From: Billgrantia azerbaijanica
Lineage (GTDB): Bacteria; Pseudomonadota; Gammaproteobacteria; Pseudomonadales; Halomonadaceae
Assembly: GCA_004551485.1 (NCBI GenBank)
Contig: SBLD01000002.1
Span: forward strand, 1-64,000
Direction: 5' to 3'
Length of the DNA stretch: 64,000 nucleotides
Shown here: piece after piece, positions 1-9,031 of the stretch
How positions within the stretch are numbered: the first letter of the stretch is position 1
Layout: the number at the start of each line of letters is the position of its first letter
Made by a program: the position numbers and the translations under genes
The notes under the pieces: model-generated
What the model was told of the DNA's origin: nothing
Seen by the model: the letters and a program-made list of their open reading frames with translations, nothing else
The model's database searches: none

Positions 1-80
1 GCCGAACTCAGCAGTGAAACCGCTCAGCGCCGATGGTAGTGTGGGGCTTCCCCATGCGAGAGTAGGTCATCGTCAGGCAC
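1..80 (+). rRNA. rrf: 5S ribosomal RNA, 3' part (5' end outside window)
   Basis: The first 80 bases carry the conserved 3' two thirds of bacterial 5S rRNA: the CCGAACTCAG block, GCGCCGATGGTAGTGTGGGG, and the closing CCCCATGCGAGAGTAGG, ending in CAGGCAC. The gene starts before the window. Two hairpins follow at once, as expected for the last gene of an rrn operon. The exact 3' end is placed by analogy with other gammaproteobacterial 5S genes and could be off by one or two bases. Confidence 0.95.
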
Positions 81-88
81 TTATTCAG

Positions 89-119
89 AAACCCCAGCTT
101 CGAGAGAGGCTGGGGTTTC
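89..119 (+). terminator. rRNA operon terminator 1
   Basis: An inverted repeat AACCCCAGC / GCTGGGGTT with a short CGAGAGAG-type loop, followed by TTCGTCGTTT. It lies about 10 bases after the 5S rRNA end, the normal place for a rho-independent rrn terminator. Confidence 0.85.
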
Positions 120-142
120 GTCGTTTCAGGGCTATCCCGAAA

Positions 143-180
143 ACCCCGAGTGCGTAAGCACTCGGGGTGTTCTACTTTTC
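143..180 (+). terminator. rRNA operon terminator 2
   Basis: A perfect 11-bp stem ACCCCGAGTGC / GCACTCGGGGT closed by a GTAA tetraloop and followed by GTTCTACTTTTC. This is a second tandem terminator shielding the downstream membrane-protein gene from rRNA transcription. Confidence 0.85.
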
Positions 181-251
181 GGGCCACCGGACGTTGTCAC
201 CCGTGGCTGGTATCATGAACGCCGATCGCCGACAGATGGAGCCTTTTTGCC

Positions 252-698
252 GTGACCCTGACGACGCCGGCGCTGCTGTTTCCCGCCATTTCGCTGCTGC
301 TGCTGGCCTATACCAACCGTTTCCTGGTGCTCGCCCAGTTGATTCGCAAGCTGGCCGACGAGGAGCGCACGCAGCACCATGACGTGGCGGCCCGCCAGAT
401 ACTGATGCTGCGCAAGCGCATCTCGCTCACCAAGCGCATGCAGGTGGCCGGGGTGTTGAGCTTTCTGCTCTGCACCCTGTCGATGTTCGCGCTCTTCCTC
501 TCCCTGGAACTGCTCGGCATGGTGCTGTTCGGCATCAGCCTGATCACGCTGTCGATCTCGCTGGTCTATTCGCTCTGGGAGGTGCTGTTGTCGACCAATG
601 CGCTGAACGTGCAGCTGCAGGACATCGAGGCCCTTGGCGGGGCGCGGCGGCGCGCGAGCACCGAATCACGCGACACGTCAGAAGAGGAGCGCAGCTGA
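252..698 (+). CDS. DUF2721 family membrane protein
   Basis: A 148-residue protein starting with GTG. Residues about 5-30 form one hydrophobic segment, and two closely spaced segments lie at about 75-120, separated by a charged region rich in Arg and Lys (KLADEERTQHH, MLRKRISLTKRMQ). Length, topology and the RMQVAGVLSFLLC pattern fit the DUF2721 family of small bacterial inner-membrane proteins, whose function is not known. Its stop codon overlaps the ATG of rlmM (TGATG), so the two are probably translationally coupled. The charged C-terminus (about residue 125 on) is likely cytoplasmic. Confidence 0.75.
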   Translation: MTLTTPALLFPAISLLLLAYTNRFLVLAQLIRKLADEERTQHHDVAARQILMLRKRISLTKRMQVAGVLSFLLCTLSMFALFLSLELLGMVLFGISLITLSISLVYSLWEVLLSTNALNVQLQDIEALGGARRRASTESRDTSEEERS

Positions 699-1792
699 TG
701 GCGACGGCAACACGACAGGAGGCACGCTTGAGACCAGATCGGCTGCTGTTCTACTGTCGACCCGGTTTCGAGGCAGACCTGGCGGCGGAAGTGACGGAAC
801 GGGCGGGCAGCCTCGGCTGGTCGGGAGAGGCCGAGGCGTTCTCCCTGGCCGGCTGCGTGGACTTTCGCGTCGACGCGGCGCAACCGGCCAACGAACTGCA
901 CCGCCAGCTGCGTCTGGCCGACCTGGTCTTTGCGCGCCAGAGTCTGGTCGGCCTGCCGCCGCTGCCGCTGTCGCGCGAGGATCGCCTGACCCCCATCATC
1001 GAGCAGGTGGTCGCGAGCGGATGGAGCTTCGAGGCCATCCGCCACGAGACGCCCGACACCAACGAGGGCAAGGCGCTGGCTGGGCTGATCAAGGCGCTGA
1101 CCCGTCCACTGGAGTCGCTGCTCAAGAAGCGTGGGGCGCTGCGCCGCAAGGCGGGTGGGCGCTGGCTGCACCTGTTCTGGCGTGACGGCGATCGGGTCCA
1201 GCTGGGAATGAGCTTTCCGGGTAACCGCAGCGAACTGCCCGGGGGGATTCGCCGCCTGAAATTCCCTCAGTCGGCGCCGAGCCGCTCGACGCTGAAATTG
1301 GAAGAGGCGTGGCACGAGTTCGTGCCGCGCGACGCGTGGTCGGAGCGCCTGGCGGAAGGGATGCAGGCCGCCGACCTCGGCGCGGCCCCGGGCGGCTGGA
1401 CCTGGCAGCTCGTGCAGCGCGGCATGCACGTCTTCGCCATCGACAACGGGCCCATGGACGAGGGGCTGATGGCGACCGGGCTGGTGGAGCACCTGCGCGA
1501 GGACGGGTTCGTCTGGGAGCCGCCCTACCGGCTGGACTGGCTGGTCTGCGACATCGTCGACAAGCCAGCACGGGTCACGGCGATGATGGAGCGCTGGCTG
1601 GTACGACGCTGGTGCCGTGAGGCGGTCTTCAACCTCAAGCTGCCCATGAAGCGGCGCTGGGAGACCGTGTCACGCTGCCTATCGGGCCTGGCGGAGGCCC
1701 TTGACGACGCCGGCATACGGGCGACAATCCGTTGCCGGCATCTGTATCATGATCGCGAGGAGGTGACGGTGCATGTCAGGCTGCTCGACTAG
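698..1792 (+). CDS. rlmM: 23S rRNA 2'-O-ribose C2498 methyltransferase RlmM
   Basis: A 364-residue protein that should methylate the 2'-OH of C2498 in 23S rRNA with S-adenosylmethionine. The N-terminal THUMP-like part opens with LLFYCRPGFEADLAAEVTE, as in E. coli RlmM. The Rossmann methyltransferase domain has the SAM loop DLGAAPGGWTW near residue 230. Candidates for the RrmJ-type K-D-K-E catalytic set are visible at about 200 (STLKLEEA), 285 (WLVCDIVDKPA), 312 (FNLKLPMKRRW) and 355 (REEVTVHVR). Length and domain order match the family (366 in E. coli). The first ten residues are poorly conserved, so an internal start is possible. It overlaps the DUF2721 gene by one base. Confidence 0.96.
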   Translation: MATATRQEARLRPDRLLFYCRPGFEADLAAEVTERAGSLGWSGEAEAFSLAGCVDFRVDAAQPANELHRQLRLADLVFARQSLVGLPPLPLSREDRLTPIIEQVVASGWSFEAIRHETPDTNEGKALAGLIKALTRPLESLLKKRGALRRKAGGRWLHLFWRDGDRVQLGMSFPGNRSELPGGIRRLKFPQSAPSRSTLKLEEAWHEFVPRDAWSERLAEGMQAADLGAAPGGWTWQLVQRGMHVFAIDNGPMDEGLMATGLVEHLREDGFVWEPPYRLDWLVCDIVDKPARVTAMMERWLVRRWCREAVFNLKLPMKRRWETVSRCLSGLAEALDDAGIRATIRCRHLYHDREEVTVHVRLLD

Positions 1793-1847
1793 ACATGCCC
1801 GAGCCTGAGCTCGAGTCTGGGCCGGTGCAGAGCCTGACAGCGGCGTT

Positions 1848-2135
1848 TCAGTAGGAGGGTTCGTAGGCGCGAATGGTCTCCTCCTCCGTGAGCAGCGGCC
1901 AGATGCGTTGCATGACGCGGTTGCGCTCCTCGCTGCCGTACCACTCCTTCCAGGCGCGCATGTCGCGCCATTTGGTGATCATCAGGCGGCGGTCGCTGTG
2001 CCCCATCTCGACGAGGGTCTCGCCGCCGACGAAGCCCTTGGCGCCAAGCGACCAGCGCATGGCTTCGCGGGCGGCCTCCTCGTATTCCTGCTCCAGGCCG
2101 GGCATGATACGACGTTCGATAATGATCTTGATCAT
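1848..2135 (-). CDS. Antibiotic biosynthesis monooxygenase (ABM) domain protein
   Basis: A small 95-residue protein of one dimeric alpha+beta-barrel (ABM) domain. It opens with [25 protein letters not shown], the first strand and helix of the fold, and has the second strand [31 protein letters not shown]. Family members include quinol and heme monooxygenases and many proteins of unknown role. No diagnostic heme or quinone ligands were identified, so no reaction is assigned. It is convergent with rlmM and divergent from tusA, with only 29 bases between the two start codons. Confidence 0.75.
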   Translation of the reverse strand: MIKIIIERRIMPGLEQEYEEAAREAMRWSLGAKGFVGGETLVEMGHSDRRLMITKWRDMRAWKEWYGSEERNRVMQRIWPLLTEEETIRAYEPSY

Positions 2136-2164
2136 TTGAGCTGCTCCCTACACCGAGGTCATCG

Positions 2165-2416
2165 ATGGTTGATACTGCCGACTCCCTGCCCGATTACCAG
2201 GCCGAACTGGATACCACCGGACTCTACTGCCCGGAGCCTATCATGCTGATGCATAACAAGGTCCGGGACATGGCCGCCGGCGACGTGCTCAAGGTGGTGG
2301 CCACGGATCCGGCGACCACCCGAGACGTGCCGAAGTTCTGCAGCTTCCTGGGCCATGAGCTGCTGTTCCAGCAGGAGTCGGACGGTCACTACCTGTACTT
2401 TATCCGCTTGGGCTGA
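2165..2416 (+). CDS. tusA: Sulfurtransferase TusA family protein
   Basis: An 83-residue protein with the TusA signature: the catalytic cysteine (C22) in LYCPEPIM, followed by a helix, [21 protein letters not shown] and a final beta strand YLYFIRLG. TusA accepts persulfide from IscS and passes it to TusBCD-TusE in 2-thiouridine synthesis of tRNA, and also feeds sulfur to other pathways. Size and fold match the housekeeping TusA. No other tus genes are nearby. The gene is monocistronic, flanked by a divergent ABM gene and a convergent hypothetical gene. Confidence 0.93.
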   Translation: MVDTADSLPDYQAELDTTGLYCPEPIMLMHNKVRDMAAGDVLKVVATDPATTRDVPKFCSFLGHELLFQQESDGHYLYFIRLG

Positions 2417-2429
2417 GGCGTCGCCAGTC

Positions 2430-2458
2430 CCGCCGTGCCCGGGAGCGCGACACGGCGG
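2430..2458. terminator. Hairpin between convergent genes
   Basis: A perfect 8-bp stem CCGCCGTG / CACGGCGG with a 13-base loop lies between the converging 3' ends of tusA and the hypothetical gene. There is no clear U-tract on either strand, so terminator function is only suggested by position. Confidence 0.35.
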
Positions 2459-2465
2459 TCATCGT

Positions 2466-3176
2466 TCAGTGGGAGGCTGCCGGTTCGCCGGGGACCACCA
2501 TGAGGGCGAGCGCCTCGAGGGTGGCGGGATCCTGTTCCCGGATGCGGTTGGCGATGCGGCGCTGGAAGAAGTAGACCAGGCGGTGGCGGCTGTGGCCGGG
2601 GTAGAGGCAGGGGTCGCCGGGCAGGATCGGCGTGGAATCGATGAGCGTCTCGTCGGCGAGCAGTGCCTCCACGTTGCCGTCGCTGTACAGGCGCCAGCCG
2701 AACACCTGCTTGAGCTGCCAGGGGCTCTCGTCGGTGTCGATGCACAGGGCATGCGTGCCCAGCGTATCGGGCAACTGCTGGATCAGGGTGACTTCGTGAG
2801 TCTCCTCGTAATCGAAGTAGGCGGCGGAGTGCTCGAGCTCCAGTGCCTTGTGCGGTGGCGCCGTCTCCAGCAGCTCCTCGGTTTCCGGATCGCGGTAGCC
2901 GACGAAACAGCCGTGTTCCGGGTCGTCGAGCTGGTGGCAGGGCGTCAGGGCCTCCATCCAGGGCACCAGGCCGACGACCTCGCCATCCTCGCGAAGGCCC
3001 CAGGCCATGATCGGCATGCCGTAGTAGGCATCGGGTTCGGAGGCGAGACGGTAGACCATTTCCAGGCCATCGAGCTCCGGGGAGAGGCGTATCAGGCGCC
3101 GTTTGGCCCTGTGCCGCTGGCGCATGGCATCCAGGTCGATGACCCGGGCGGGGCGGGATGACAGTGAAGTACCCAT
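2466..3176 (-). CDS. Conserved hypothetical protein
   Basis: A 236-residue soluble protein with a good start: GGAGGGA lies five to ten bases before ATG. I do not recognise a named family. It is acidic, has no signal peptide or membrane segment, and contains a Cys/His scatter (PCHQLDDPEHGCF) with no clear metal-binding spacing. The middle part, YGMPIMAWGLREDGEVVGLVPWMEALTP, looks like alternating strands and turns. It ends convergent to tusA. Its restricted distribution to Halomonas-type genomes is an impression only. Confidence 0.6.
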   Translation of the reverse strand: MGTSLSSRPARVIDLDAMRQRHRAKRRLIRLSPELDGLEMVYRLASEPDAYYGMPIMAWGLREDGEVVGLVPWMEALTPCHQLDDPEHGCFVGYRDPETEELLETAPPHKALELEHSAAYFDYEETHEVTLIQQLPDTLGTHALCIDTDESPWQLKQVFGWRLYSDGNVEALLADETLIDSTPILPGDPCLYPGHSRHRLVYFFQRRIANRIREQDPATLEALALMVVPGEPAASH

Positions 3177-3295
3177 GATCTCCCTCCAGGTTCTGCGTGG
3201 TCACGGCAGTGACACGGCTGGCAGTACGGCACCGGCCAGTCGCTTCCACCAATAGCACAGACGCACTGCACAAGTTAACCCTGCGCGTTCGATTT

Positions 3296-4360
3296 TCACG
3301 GGCAACGCTCGGCCAGCCGCTGCCAGTGGCGGCGGTGGTTCTCGCGGGCCGACCGGTAGGCCGGCAGCGGCGCCTCGGGGTTGTCGAGGGAGAGCCAGCG
3401 CTGCCGATAGTCGGCCACGGCGCGGGGCGGCGAGACACGGTGGCTCTCCAGCAGGGCGTCGATGGCCGTGAGCCAGCGCTCGGCCAGGGTGTCCAGGCGG
3501 GCGAACCAGTCGCGGGCCGCACGCCCCTGGAAGGCGTTGCGCAGCTGCGGGCCGGGCTGCGACAGGGGGCGACAGCCGTCGCTGCTCCCCAGGCGAGCTT
3601 GCAGCAGAGCATTGGCCTCGCTCAGGCGCTGCTCGGCAAGCAGCAGGGCGCGCAGCACCTCGGCGGTCAGCGGGCGGTCACGCAGTGCCTTGAGATGTCC
3701 CTCGAGCGTCGCGGAGTCCGGCTGCCACTCGCGGTTGAACTGGTTGAGGGTGGCTTCGCGCAGCCAGCGCACGGCGTCGAGCTGTCCGTCCAGCGGGTCA
3801 TCGTCGCCGGGCTCCAGGGGCGAGCTCGCGCGGGAGAAGCTACGGCGCCACTCCTCCGAATCGAAGAGGCTGTTCCAGCTCACCAGGGGGAGCTGCTCGG
3901 TCTTGGTGAGGGTGAGCTGCTCGAGGCGTGTGCGGTCCTCCTCATCCAGGCGCTCCGGGACCTCGCTCTGCCAGCAGGCGCTCAGGCGGCGCCACAGCTT
4001 GAGTTCGTAGATCCAGCGCTGGCTGGGCGGTGCGACGCGCCCCAGCTGGTTGTTGCGCGCCGCCACCAGGTTGGTGATGTGACACTCGCGCAGGGCGTAG
4101 ACGTCGAGCAGCCCCGCGCGCGTCTCGGGTACCTCGAAGAGCCGCTGGTGGCGTTCGGGAAAGCCGCCGATGTTGCCCGGTGATGCCGGCTCGGGAGTGG
4201 GCAGGTCGAGCGCCTCGGCCAGGTCGCGCTGGTAGTCGCGCAACAGGGCATCGCCGTCGCCGCTGCCCCCGCATCCCGCCAGCAACAGGGCCGCCAGCAG
4301 CACCACGGCTCCCCGGCGCCAATCCGATGGCCTAGCTACGCGGCATCTCCAGCTCGCCAT
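3296..4360 (-). CDS. DUF3080 family lipoprotein
   Basis: With the ATG at 4360 the product has 354 residues. A charged N-terminus is followed by a hydrophobic stretch ending in the lipobox LLAGC, with Cys30 the predicted lipidated residue. The mature part is mostly helical, with the pattern LRDYQRDLAEALDL near the N-terminus and conserved SLLELRECHI/VAARNNQLG-like and PQLRNAFQGRAARDWFARLD segments typical of the DUF3080 family of gammaproteobacterial periplasmic lipoproteins. The function is unknown. The start overlaps the 3' end of the upstream MATE gene by 29 bp, so the pair is probably one transcript. An in-frame start at 4396 would put extra residues ahead of the signal peptide and is less likely. 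Confidence 0.75.
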   Translation of the reverse strand: MASWRCRVARPSDWRRGAVVLLAALLLAGCGGSGDGDALLRDYQRDLAEALDLPTPEPASPGNIGGFPERHQRLFEVPETRAGLLDVYALRECHITNLVAARNNQLGRVAPPSQRWIYELKLWRRLSACWQSEVPERLDEEDRTRLEQLTLTKTEQLPLVSWNSLFDSEEWRRSFSRASSPLEPGDDDPLDGQLDAVRWLREATLNQFNREWQPDSATLEGHLKALRDRPLTAEVLRALLLAEQRLSEANALLQARLGSSDGCRPLSQPGPQLRNAFQGRAARDWFARLDTLAERWLTAIDALLESHRVSPPRAVADYRQRWLSLDNPEAPLPAYRSARENHRRHWQRLAERCP

Positions 4361-5780
4361 GTGCCACTCCCTTCGCCACGCGCCGCAATCGCTCACCGAG
4401 CAGCAGCGCCGCGGCGGTGAGGCCGGCGATCAGGCCCACCCAGTAGCCGTGTACCCCCAGGGGAGGCACCCGGCCGAACAGGCCATACTCGCCCAGCCAG
4501 TGACCGCCGCCCAGGCCGATCAGCCAGTAGGCGATCAGCGTGATCCCCATGATCACCCGGGTGTCCTTGTAGCCGCGCAGCGCCCCGGCGAGGTTGACCT
4601 GCAGGGAATCGGAAACCTGGAAGATCATAGCCAGTATGACCAGCGACAGGGTCAGGCGTTGCACAGCGTTATCATGAGTGTAGAGGGCGATCACCGGTTC
4701 GGCGGTGAGCCACAGCAGGGTGCTGTTGAGGCCCGCCACCAGCAGGCACAGGGCGACGCCGTTCCAGGCCACCAGGCGCGCCTGGGCGGGGCGAGCCTGC
4801 CCCAGGGTGTTGCCGACGCGAACGGTCAGCGCCATGCTCAGCGACAGGGGCAGCATGAACAGGATCGAGGTGTAGTTGAGCGCCACCTGATGCGCCGCCA
4901 CCGTCACCTCGCCGAGGCTGGCGATGAACAGCGCGATCAGCGTGAAGAGCGTCACCTCGACGAAGATCGCCACGCCGATGGGCACCCCCACGTAGAGCAG
5001 CTCGCCGATCAGCGCGGCGCGCGGGGGCGTGGGCGTGTGCCACAGCGCGACGTCGCCGTAGGCCGGCGAGCGCTGCGTATAGGCGACCATCGCCAGCCCC
5101 ATCACCCACAGGGAGAGCGCGGTCGCCAGGCCGCAGCCCAGCGCGCCGAGCGCCGGCAGTGCCTGCAGCCATGCCGGCAACCAGTCGCCGAACAGGCCGG
5201 TGAGGCCGGCACCGCCATAGATCAGCACGAAGTTGCTGGGCACGTTGACGCCCAGCCCCACCAGGCTGATCCACAGCGATGGCCGGGTGTGGTTCATGCC
5301 GTCGGAGAAGGCGCGCAGGGCCTGAAAGAGAGCGGCGCCGGGCATCCCCAGGGCCACGGCGGCGAGGTAGGCCGCCGAGCGGTCGGCAACCGCCTCGGGC
5401 ACCGCCATCAGGCGGAAGATCGGCGTCACCGCGAACCACAGCAGCGTCGCGGCGACGAGGCCGAGGGCCAGCGCCACCCACAGTGCCTGGTGCACGTTGG
5501 GACGGATGCGCGCCGTACGACCGCCGCCGAGCAGTTGGGCGACGATGGGGGTGAGCCCCATCAGCGTGCCGGTCATGAACAGCATCAGCGGCAGCCACAG
5601 GCTGGAGCCCACCGACACGGCCGCCAGGTCGGTGGCGCTCAGCCGCCCGGTCATCATCACATCCACCACGCTCATGCCGGCCTGGGCCAGTTGGGCGCCG
5701 CAGATCGGCAGGGCGAGGCGGACCAGCGGCCGCGTCTCCGTGCGGCTGGCGGCGAGAAGGTCGGCAGCGAAACTTGCCAA
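4332..5780 (-). CDS. norM: MATE family multidrug/Na+ antiporter (NorM-like)
   Basis: A 482-residue protein with twelve hydrophobic segments in two similar halves. The N-terminus carries the MATE pattern LALPICGAQLAQAGMSVVDVMMTGRLSATDLAAVSVGSS, and the first half also contains LMGLTPIVAQLLGGGR. NorM-type pumps exchange Na+ or H+ for cationic drugs and dyes across the inner membrane. The reading frame begins with TTG (5780) after GGAG at a plausible distance; no in-frame ATG lies close by. The DUF3080 lipoprotein gene overlaps its end. A LysR gene lies upstream on the same strand but is separated by about 67 bp. Confidence 0.9.
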   Translation of the reverse strand: MASFAADLLAASRTETRPLVRLALPICGAQLAQAGMSVVDVMMTGRLSATDLAAVSVGSSLWLPLMLFMTGTLMGLTPIVAQLLGGGRTARIRPNVHQALWVALALGLVAATLLWFAVTPIFRLMAVPEAVADRSAAYLAAVALGMPGAALFQALRAFSDGMNHTRPSLWISLVGLGVNVPSNFVLIYGGAGLTGLFGDWLPAWLQALPALGALGCGLATALSLWVMGLAMVAYTQRSPAYGDVALWHTPTPPRAALIGELLYVGVPIGVAIFVEVTLFTLIALFIASLGEVTVAAHQVALNYTSILFMLPLSLSMALTVRVGNTLGQARPAQARLVAWNGVALCLLVAGLNSTLLWLTAEPVIALYTHDNAVQRLTLSLVILAMIFQVSDSLQVNLAGALRGYKDTRVIMGITLIAYWLIGLGGGHWLGEYGLFGRVPPLGVHGYWVGLIAGLTAAALLLGERLRRVAKGVAHGELEMPRS

Positions 5781-5847
5781 GGGAAGTGCTCCATGCAGGC
5801 GAAACGACTGGCTTCTCAGGACGTGGCCTGAGGGGGAATCTGCAAGC

Positions 5848-6720
5848 TTAGCAACTGCCGGTGTGCCTTGCCTCTCGTCCGTCGCTCTCCCAGGCCTCCC
5901 GACCCAGGGCCAGCAGCGCGGCCAGGGCCGCCGGTGCCTGCCGCGCCGGATAGGCGATGCCGATCACCTGTTCGATGGCCAGGCCCGCCAGCGGCCGGCA
6001 GGCCACGTCGCGCCGCGCCCGGATCTCCGGCCAGGCGGGCACCAGGGAGGCGCCGACGCCCGCCGCCACCAGGCCCAGGGTGTATTCGATGGTGCGCAGG
6101 CGGGCGCGCACCTGGCAGCGCAGCCCGGCCACGGCCAGGGCCTCGGCGAGCTGCTCCATGGCGGCGCAGGGGTGGCGCCAGATGAAGGGCTGGTCGTCCA
6201 GATCCTCGAGCGCCAGCGTCTTCTGGCGCGCCAGGGGGTGGCCGCCGGGCAGGGCCACCCGGTAGCTGTCGTGCCAGATCGGCTGGAAGGCCTCGCCGGG
6301 CGCGACGTCGCGCTGGTTGATGATGCGGGCGTCGCAGCGCTCCTCCGGATTGACCAGCGTCAGGGCGAGGTTGTCGCCGCGCCCCAGGTACTCCTTGAGC
6401 AGGGTGGTCATGCGACGCGCGCCCAGCGAGCGCATCAGCCCCAGGCGCACCGGCGTCGGCGGTGTCGGGGTGCGGAAGCGCTGCTCGATGGCGTCGAGGT
6501 CCGCGCTGACCTGGCGGGCCAGCGGATAGAGACGGTGCCCCTCCTCGGTGGGCGTGATCCCGCGTCGGTGGCGCTCGAACAGGGTGGTGGCCAGCCGCTC
6601 CTCGAGCTGCAGCAAGGCCGCGGAGATGGAGGGCTGGGCCACGTGACAGCGCCGGGCCGCGGCGCTGATCGAGCCACCCTCGTAGGCGGCGATGAAGTAG
6701 CGCAGGCTGCGCACATCCAT
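5848..6720 (-). CDS. LysR family transcriptional regulator
   Basis: A 290-residue LysR-type regulator. The N-terminal winged helix-turn-helix is clear (RSLRYFIAAYEGGSISAAARRCHVAQPSISAALLQLEERLATTLFER across about residues 3-50), followed by a periplasmic-binding-like effector domain. ATG at 6720 is preferred; a TTG two codons upstream is also open. The gene is divergent from the E1/acyltransferase pair, and the 103-bp gap holds a dyad of LysR-box type. By the usual LysR arrangement it probably controls that pair. It could also affect the MATE gene downstream, but nothing in the sequence shows this. Confidence 0.9.
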   Translation of the reverse strand: MDVRSLRYFIAAYEGGSISAAARRCHVAQPSISAALLQLEERLATTLFERHRRGITPTEEGHRLYPLARQVSADLDAIEQRFRTPTPPTPVRLGLMRSLGARRMTTLLKEYLGRGDNLALTLVNPEERCDARIINQRDVAPGEAFQPIWHDSYRVALPGGHPLARQKTLALEDLDDQPFIWRHPCAAMEQLAEALAVAGLRCQVRARLRTIEYTLGLVAAGVGASLVPAWPEIRARRDVACRPLAGLAIEQVIGIAYPARQAPAALAALLALGREAWESDGREARHTGSC

Positions 6721-6743
6721 AGGCAATGCCTCTACCAGGTGCA

Positions 6744-6760
6744 GGATATCGATATTATCC
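6744..6760. promoter_or_regulatory. Dyad between LysR gene and E1 operon, candidate operator
   Basis: GGATA and TATCC flank seven bases, with an ATATCGATAT core, forming an AT-rich dyad in an otherwise GC-rich gap between divergent genes. This is a typical LysR-box shape (T-N11-A). It is inferred from position and symmetry only. Confidence 0.35.
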
Positions 6761-6823
6761 CTTTGCCAGGCGGTCGCGCTAGGCTGTAGGGATCGTCAGC
6801 CATCACCACCGGGAGGCCCCATC

Positions 6824-9031
6824 GTGGTCGAACCCCTGCCCCAGGAGAGCCGTTTCCTCGATGCCCTGCGCAGCGACGACTGGCCGGAACCGCAGCGCCC
6901 CTGGCGCCTCGACGAGGTCGGCCTGGCGCCGAGCCAGCTGGCCGAACTCTTCGAGTCGCAGCTCATGAGTCGCCACCTCGACCTGCATGCGCGGCGCCTA
7001 CAGGCCCGCGGCGAAGCCTTCTACACCATCGGCAGCGCCGGTCACGAGGGCAATGCGGCCGTGGCCGGCGCACTGCGACCCACCGATCCCGCCTTCCTGC
7101 ACTATCGCGATGCCGCCTTCCTGATCCAGCGCAGCCGCCAGGTGCCGGGCCAGACGCCGCTGTGGGACCTGCTGCTGAGCTTCGCCGCCTCGGCGGAGGA
7201 CCCCATCTCGGGCGGTCGCCACAAGGTGCTGGGCTCGAAGGCGCTGGCCATCCCGCCGCAGACCAGCACCATCGCCTCGCACCTGCCCAAGGCGATGGGG
7301 ACGGCCTACGGTCTGGGGCTGTGGCGACGCCTGGGCGGTGGCGGCGAGTGGCCGGCCGACAGCGTGGTGCTGTGCAGCTTCGGCGATGCCTCCTTCAACC
7401 ACTCCACCGCCCAGGGCGCGATCAATGCCGCCGGCTGGGCGGCCTATCAGGGCGCCCCCATGCCGCTGGTGCTGGTGTGCGAGGACAACGGCATCGGCAT
7501 CTCCACCCCCACGCCCGAGGGCTGGATCGAGGCGAGCCTGCGCGCGCGCCCCGGCTTCCACTACCTGGCCTGCGACGGTGGCGACCTGCTCGACACCTGG
7601 CAGGCCGCCTGCGAGGCGGCGCGCCTCGCCCGCGTCCACCGGCAGCCGGTGTTCCTGCACCTGCGCTGCGTGCGCCTGTACGGCCATGCCGGCTCCGACG
7701 CCCAGCAGGCCTACCTGACGCCGGCGCAGATCAAGGCCGACGAGGCGCGCGATCCGCTGCTGGTCGGCGCCGGGCTGCTGCGCCGCCATGGCGTGCTCGG
7801 CCGCGATGCCCTCGAGCGGCTCTACCACGCCGTCAGCGAGCGCGTCGCGGCGGTGGCGGAGGCGGCCATCCGCCGTCCCAAGCTCGAGACGGCCGACCAG
7901 GTGATGGCGAGCATCGTGCCGCCGGCGCGTCCCGCTCGCATCCGCCCCTGGCAGGGCGAGGTGGACGCCACCCCAGCGCCCATGGCCAAGCTGCTCAACC
8001 AGGCCCTGGCGCGCCTGATGCAGCGCTACCCGCACCTGGTGATGGCCGGCGAGGACATCGGCCGCAAGGGCGGCGTCTACGGCGTCACCCAGCGCCTGCA
8101 GGCGCAGTTCGGGCCGCACCGGGTGATCGACACCCTGCTCGACGAGCAGAGCATCCTGGGACTGGGCATCGGCCTGGCCCACAACGGCCTGGTGCCGATC
8201 CTGGAGATCCAGTTCCTCGCCTACCTGCACAACGCCGAGGACCAGCTGCGCGGCGAGGCGGCCACGCTCAGCTTCTTCTCCAACGGCCAGTACACCAACC
8301 CCATGGTGGTGCGCATCGCCGGGCTCGGCTACCAGAAGGGCTTCGGCGGCCATTTCCACAACGACAACGCCATCGCCGTGCTGCGCGACATCCCCGGGCT
8401 GCTGGTCGCCTGCCCCTCTAACGCGGCCGACGCCGTGGGGGTGATGCAGGAGGCGGTGCGCCTCGCCGACGAGGAGCAGCGCGTGGTGGTGGTGATCGAA
8501 CCCATTGCCCTCTACCACCAGCGCGACCTGCTCGAGGAGGGCGACCAGCAGTGGTGTTTTGCCGACCCGGGACCCGAGCACCGCCTGCCGGTGGGCGCGC
8601 TCGGCCAGTGGGGCGAGGGACGCGACCTGGCCATCGTCACCTACGGCAACGGCGTCTACCTGTCGCGTCAGGCGGCGGCCCGGCTGGAGGCCGAGGGGAT
8701 CGCCTGGCGTATCGTCGACCTGCGCTGGCTGACCGCCATCGATCACGGCGCCGTGCACCGCGCGGTGGCCGACTGCCAGCGGGTGCTGGTGGTCGACGAG
8801 TGCCGCCGCACGGGATCGCCGAGCGAGGAGCTCGTCACCGCCCTGGTCGAGCGCGGCGTGGCGGGCGAGCGGCTGGCCCGGCTCACCGCCGAGGACAGCT
8901 TCATCCCGTTGGGGCGCGCCGCCACGGCGTCGCTGCCTTCGGTGGCGGAAATCGTCGAGCGGGCGCGCGCCCTGGTTGCTACGGCCGGTACGGGGCGACA
9001 GGAGAAGCTGGCAGGGAGTCAGGAAGCATGA
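6824..9031 (+). CDS. Single-chain 2-oxoacid dehydrogenase E1-type enzyme (alpha-beta fusion, ThDP-dependent)
   Basis: A 735-residue protein starting with GTG behind GGGAGG. Residues about 30-370 form an E1-alpha domain: YTIGSAGHEGNAAVAGALR, and the thiamine diphosphate/Mg site GDASFNHS near 187 with CEDNGIGIST near 220. Residues about 385-735 form the E1-beta transketolase pyrimidine-binding part (VMAGEDIGRKGGVYGVTQRL) and the C-terminal domain (VDECRRTGSPSEELVTALVERG). This is the branched-chain/pyruvate E1 architecture in one chain. E1 decarboxylates a 2-oxo acid and passes the acyl group to a lipoyl E2, but no E2 or E3 gene is adjacent. The next gene, a FabD-like acyltransferase, overlaps by four bases. 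Substrate unknown. Confidence 0.85.
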   Translation: MVEPLPQESRFLDALRSDDWPEPQRPWRLDEVGLAPSQLAELFESQLMSRHLDLHARRLQARGEAFYTIGSAGHEGNAAVAGALRPTDPAFLHYRDAAFLIQRSRQVPGQTPLWDLLLSFAASAEDPISGGRHKVLGSKALAIPPQTSTIASHLPKAMGTAYGLGLWRRLGGGGEWPADSVVLCSFGDASFNHSTAQGAINAAGWAAYQGAPMPLVLVCEDNGIGISTPTPEGWIEASLRARPGFHYLACDGGDLLDTWQAACEAARLARVHRQPVFLHLRCVRLYGHAGSDAQQAYLTPAQIKADEARDPLLVGAGLLRRHGVLGRDALERLYHAVSERVAAVAEAAIRRPKLETADQVMASIVPPARPARIRPWQGEVDATPAPMAKLLNQALARLMQRYPHLVMAGEDIGRKGGVYGVTQRLQAQFGPHRVIDTLLDEQSILGLGIGLAHNGLVPILEIQFLAYLHNAEDQLRGEAATLSFFSNGQYTNPMVVRIAGLGYQKGFGGHFHNDNAIAVLRDIPGLLVACPSNAADAVGVMQEAVRLADEEQRVVVVIEPIALYHQRDLLEEGDQQWCFADPGPEHRLPVGALGQWGEGRDLAIVTYGNGVYLSRQAAARLEAEGIAWRIVDLRWLTAIDHGAVHRAVADCQRVLVVDECRRTGSPSEELVTALVERGVAGERLARLTAEDSFIPLGRAATASLPSVAEIVERARALVATAGTGRQEKLAGSQEA